Assembly: GCA_017985935.1 (NCBI GenBank)
Contig: JAGNWT010000028.1
Coordinates: 1-45,745 of the forward strand
Direction: 5' to 3'
Length of the DNA: 45,745 nt
From: Anaerolineales bacterium
GTDB lineage: Bacteria; Chloroflexota; Anaerolineae; Anaerolineales; Villigracilaceae
Part shown: in pieces, positions 43,574 to 45,745 of the stretch
Numbering within the stretch: position 1 is the first letter of the stretch
How the letters are laid out: each line of letters opens with the position of its first letter
Program-made: the position numbers and the translations under genes
The notes under the pieces: generated by a model
The model's input: only the letters and a program-made list of their open reading frames with translations
Databases searched by the model: none
What the model was told of the DNA's origin: nothing

Positions 43574-45592
43574 ATGAAGCATCGCCTTCTCTCATTCATT
43601 CTCCTGCTCTCGATCCTGTTTGCCATCCCGAACTTTGCCGCGGCTCAATCTGCGCCCGGGCTGCTGCTGCCCATCGGCGCGGGCTACACCGACACCTACG
43701 GCGCCATGGGACAGTACGCTGTTGCCAATGCCAGGGGTGATGTGGTCCACATCCTCATCCTTGCCACGCCTTACTCCACCAATTCAGACCGCATCTCGGA
43801 AGGCGAGCGAGCGCAAAATCTCAAAGACGCCGAAGAGCGGCGCATCCAGACCGATGGCGCGTGCCAGCGCAGTTTGCCCGAGGGTTCGACCCTCACCTGC
43901 AAAGTGGAACTGCTCCCCATCTTCACGCAGGAAGATGCCAAGGACCCCGCCAACCTCGCCTACTTCACCGATGATGTTTCGATGATCTTCATCCTCGGCG
44001 GCGACCAGGAGACCGGCATTGGCGCCATCATCAACACACCGGTCGAAGAACGCATCAACGAACTGCACGCGAACGGCATGATCATCGCCGGGACGAGCGC
44101 GGGCGCGGCCATGACTTCCAAAGTGATGATCGCGGATCTCTCCACCGGCTACGGGGTGGACGACGGTCTCTTCGCCGGCGCTGTGGAAATTTGGAACTCA
44201 CCCGATAAGCGCGGCTTGGAGTTCGGCATTCAGAACGCGGTGGTGGACCAGCACTTCTTCCAGCGCGCCCGCATCGGACGCCTGCTCAATGCCATTGCCC
44301 AGCCAAACATCCCCAATGTGGGCGTAGGTGTGGATGCCTACACCGGCATTGTCTCGAACAACGAAGTTTTGAGCGATGTCTTTGGTCTGTACGCTGTTGC
44401 CGTGCTGGACGCGGAAACCTACCACGCGGCAGATAATGTAAAGTATGTCAGCATTGACCCGAACCGCCCGCCCATCATGAGCTTCCGCAATGTGGTCTAT
44501 CATCTGCTCGCGCCGGGCGATGTGACATACGACCTCAACACCCGCACATCCTCGCTTGCCAACCCTGCTCCCACGCTTGACCGTTCCTTTGAAACCTTGA
44601 CCATCCCCGCCGGGGCGGGTCCGCTCATTCTCTCGGGCGACCTGATCGACAATTTGGAAGACAGCGCGGTGCTGAACGAGTTCAAAACCATCGCGGGCGA
44701 AAATATCTTCATCGTCGCCACGGGATATCCCTCGGGTCGTTCGGCTGAGACCGCCATCAAAAAATACACCGATGCGCTCGGGATGCAGGTCAAGTCGGTC
44801 TTTGTGGAAGATCAGCCGATCGAGATCCCCGAAGGCACCAGCGCGGTGCTGGTGATCGGAAAGAATCAAGAGAAGGTCAAGACCGAAGCGCTCGCCGCCC
44901 TCAAGGATTTCTGGCTGGCAGGCAACCCGGTCATGGCAGACAATGCCGCCATGCCGGTCTTTGGTTCGTTCTATGCTCCGCATGAACCCACCCCCGATGA
45001 TTCAGAGCGCGAGGAACTTGCCACGCAAAAATCGTTCTGGCAGGGACGCACCGACATCGCGCCTGGTCTTGGCTGGGTGGATGTCACGCTCGAGCCGCAG
45101 ATCATCGCCGACAAACGCTTTGGGCGGCTGACCTCGCTGGCATATAACCATCCTGAATTACTGGCGCTGGGTATCAATAAAGATACCGCCATTCTCTTCA
45201 ACGGTGACGGCGCAAAGGTGATCGGCGATAACGGGATCTTTGTTTTTGACCTGCGCACGGCGGCCTTGCAGCTTGGCACCAACGAAGGCTTTACCATCGC
45301 CAATGCGATGCTCGACGTGTTTGTGCCCGGCGAGATGATGCTGCCCGAATTGGCAGATGTAAGCACGCCGGTGTCCATGCAGGCGACGCCGGTCTTGCCG
45401 ACCGCCATTCCCACCCTCGTGCCTACGCTCGCCGCCTCGACCTTTGTGGCTTTCACAGAGACTGCGGCTCCTCCGACTCCGGCGGTGATCGAAGCCGCCG
45501 CTGAAGAAGCGGCTCCGAAGTTCCCGGTGTGGGTGATCTTCGTTGGGTTGGCTGCTGTGATTGGGTTCGTTTTGCTGCGAAAGAGAAAATGA
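43574..45592 (+). CDS. Secreted, membrane-anchored cyanophycinase with tandem S51 domains
   Basis: A 672-residue exported protein: signal peptide (cleavage probably after AAAQS, near 25), an intact S51 domain (about 28-300), a degenerate second S51-like domain (about 345-590), a Pro/Thr/Ala-rich stalk and a C-terminal membrane helix (about 650-667) ending RKRK. In the first domain Ser175 lies in GTSAGA (173-178), Gln145 in GGDQ, and DQHFFQRARIGRL (225-237) supplies His and three Arg. The second domain keeps the framework (LRTAALQLG, FGRLTSLAYN) but has GNPVMADNAAMPVFG where the nucleophile loop should be. It should cleave cyanophycin at the cell surface. GGAAGGA precedes the ATG. Confidence 0.88.
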   Translation: MKHRLLSFILLLSILFAIPNFAAAQSAPGLLLPIGAGYTDTYGAMGQYAVANARGDVVHILILATPYSTNSDRISEGERAQNLKDAEERRIQTDGACQRSLPEGSTLTCKVELLPIFTQEDAKDPANLAYFTDDVSMIFILGGDQETGIGAIINTPVEERINELHANGMIIAGTSAGAAMTSKVMIADLSTGYGVDDGLFAGAVEIWNSPDKRGLEFGIQNAVVDQHFFQRARIGRLLNAIAQPNIPNVGVGVDAYTGIVSNNEVLSDVFGLYAVAVLDAETYHAADNVKYVSIDPNRPPIMSFRNVVYHLLAPGDVTYDLNTRTSSLANPAPTLDRSFETLTIPAGAGPLILSGDLIDNLEDSAVLNEFKTIAGENIFIVATGYPSGRSAETAIKKYTDALGMQVKSVFVEDQPIEIPEGTSAVLVIGKNQEKVKTEALAALKDFWLAGNPVMADNAAMPVFGSFYAPHEPTPDDSEREELATQKSFWQGRTDIAPGLGWVDVTLEPQIIADKRFGRLTSLAYNHPELLALGINKDTAILFNGDGAKVIGDNGIFVFDLRTAALQLGTNEGFTIANAMLDVFVPGEMMLPELADVSTPVSMQATPVLPTAIPTLVPTLAASTFVAFTETAAPPTPAVIEAAAEEAAPKFPVWVIFVGLAAVIGFVLLRKRK

Positions 45593-45602
45593 TCGAGACC
45601 GT

Positions 45603-45640
45603 AAAAATGCCCGCAAGAGATTGCGGGCATTTTTATTTTC
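45603..45640 (+). terminator. Intrinsic terminator of the cyanophycinase operon
   Basis: Perfect 14-bp stem AAAAATGCCCGCAA/TTGCGGGCATTTTT with a GAGA loop, followed by ATTTTC. It lies 11 bases after the stop codon. Confidence 0.92.
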
Positions 45641-45701
45641 AGGGCAGACGTTTCGTGACTTATAATCCCGCTTGATATTTCATCACCCCAGTGAGGCGCT
45701 C

Positions 45702-45745
45702 ATGCAGATATCCCAGCTCAACCAGACTCCGCTCGCAAAGTTCCG
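45702..45745 (+). CDS. Start of an unidentified gene
   Basis: ATG at 45702 with GAGG five bases upstream; 14 codons (MQISQLNQTPLAKF) to the window end. A TATAAT at 45661-45666 is a possible -10. Too short to identify; its place after the operon terminator suggests a separate transcription unit. Confidence 0.55.
   Translation, partial: MQISQLNQTPLAKF

Overview
The window reads as a chromosome segment of a Chloroflexota bacterium, most likely class Anaerolineae (order Anaerolineales). The reasons are inferential: lipoproteins with long Ala-Thr-Glu-Pro linkers after the lipobox cysteine, a large number of peptide-type (Opp/Dpp) ABC importers, a polyphosphate glucokinase, moderate GC with C/G-rich third codon positions in highly expressed genes, and a monoderm-like set of surface proteins (lipoproteins and C-terminally membrane-anchored proteins, no outer-membrane proteins). 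No rRNA gene is present to test this.

Layout. Bases 1-10842 are mostly minus-strand housekeeping genes separated by clear intrinsic terminators: an ABC ATPase fragment, an F420/NADP-reductase-like protein, polyphosphate glucokinase, a plus-strand membrane-anchored DsbA-like protein, mercaptopyruvate sulfurtransferase, an aminotransferase with a small upstream partner, a sugar nucleotidyltransferase, a run aldo/keto reductase - NUDIX - single-domain chromate transporter, the helicase PcrA, and MscL with an added zinc ribbon.

Bases 11301-32010 are a nearly continuous plus-strand array of Opp/Dpp-type transport genes. System 1 (11301-18601) is lipoprotein - permease - permease - ATPase - ATPase - small membrane protein; its binding protein looks circularly permuted and one permease carries a large extracytoplasmic insertion. 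System 2 (18909-25262) has the order ATPase - ATPase - lipoprotein - permease - permease, and is followed by a membrane-anchored c-type cytochrome. Two more binding lipoproteins (26034-29924) have no permeases of their own, one of them with a coiled-coil insertion; they are followed by a third ATPase pair (29965-32010) and a response regulator with a Roadblock-like domain.

Bases 33131-35897 hold tRNA-Gln(UUG), glmU, cytidine deaminase and recO. A minus-strand pair (geranylgeranyl-reductase-family flavoprotein and acyltransferase 3) is convergent with recO and overlaps its stop codon.

Bases 38311-45592 form one probable operon: a GntR/FCD regulator, a cytoplasmic cyanophycinase (peptidase S51), a binding lipoprotein, two Dpp-type permeases, and a secreted, membrane-anchored cyanophycinase with a second, degenerate S51 domain. 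Read together this looks like a locus for degrading cyanophycin (or another beta-aspartyl polymer) outside the cell, importing the dipeptides and degrading polymer or large fragments inside. It has no ATPases, while the third ATPase pair at 29965-32010 has no permeases, so the two may work together. This locus and the permuted binding protein are the most notable content of the window.
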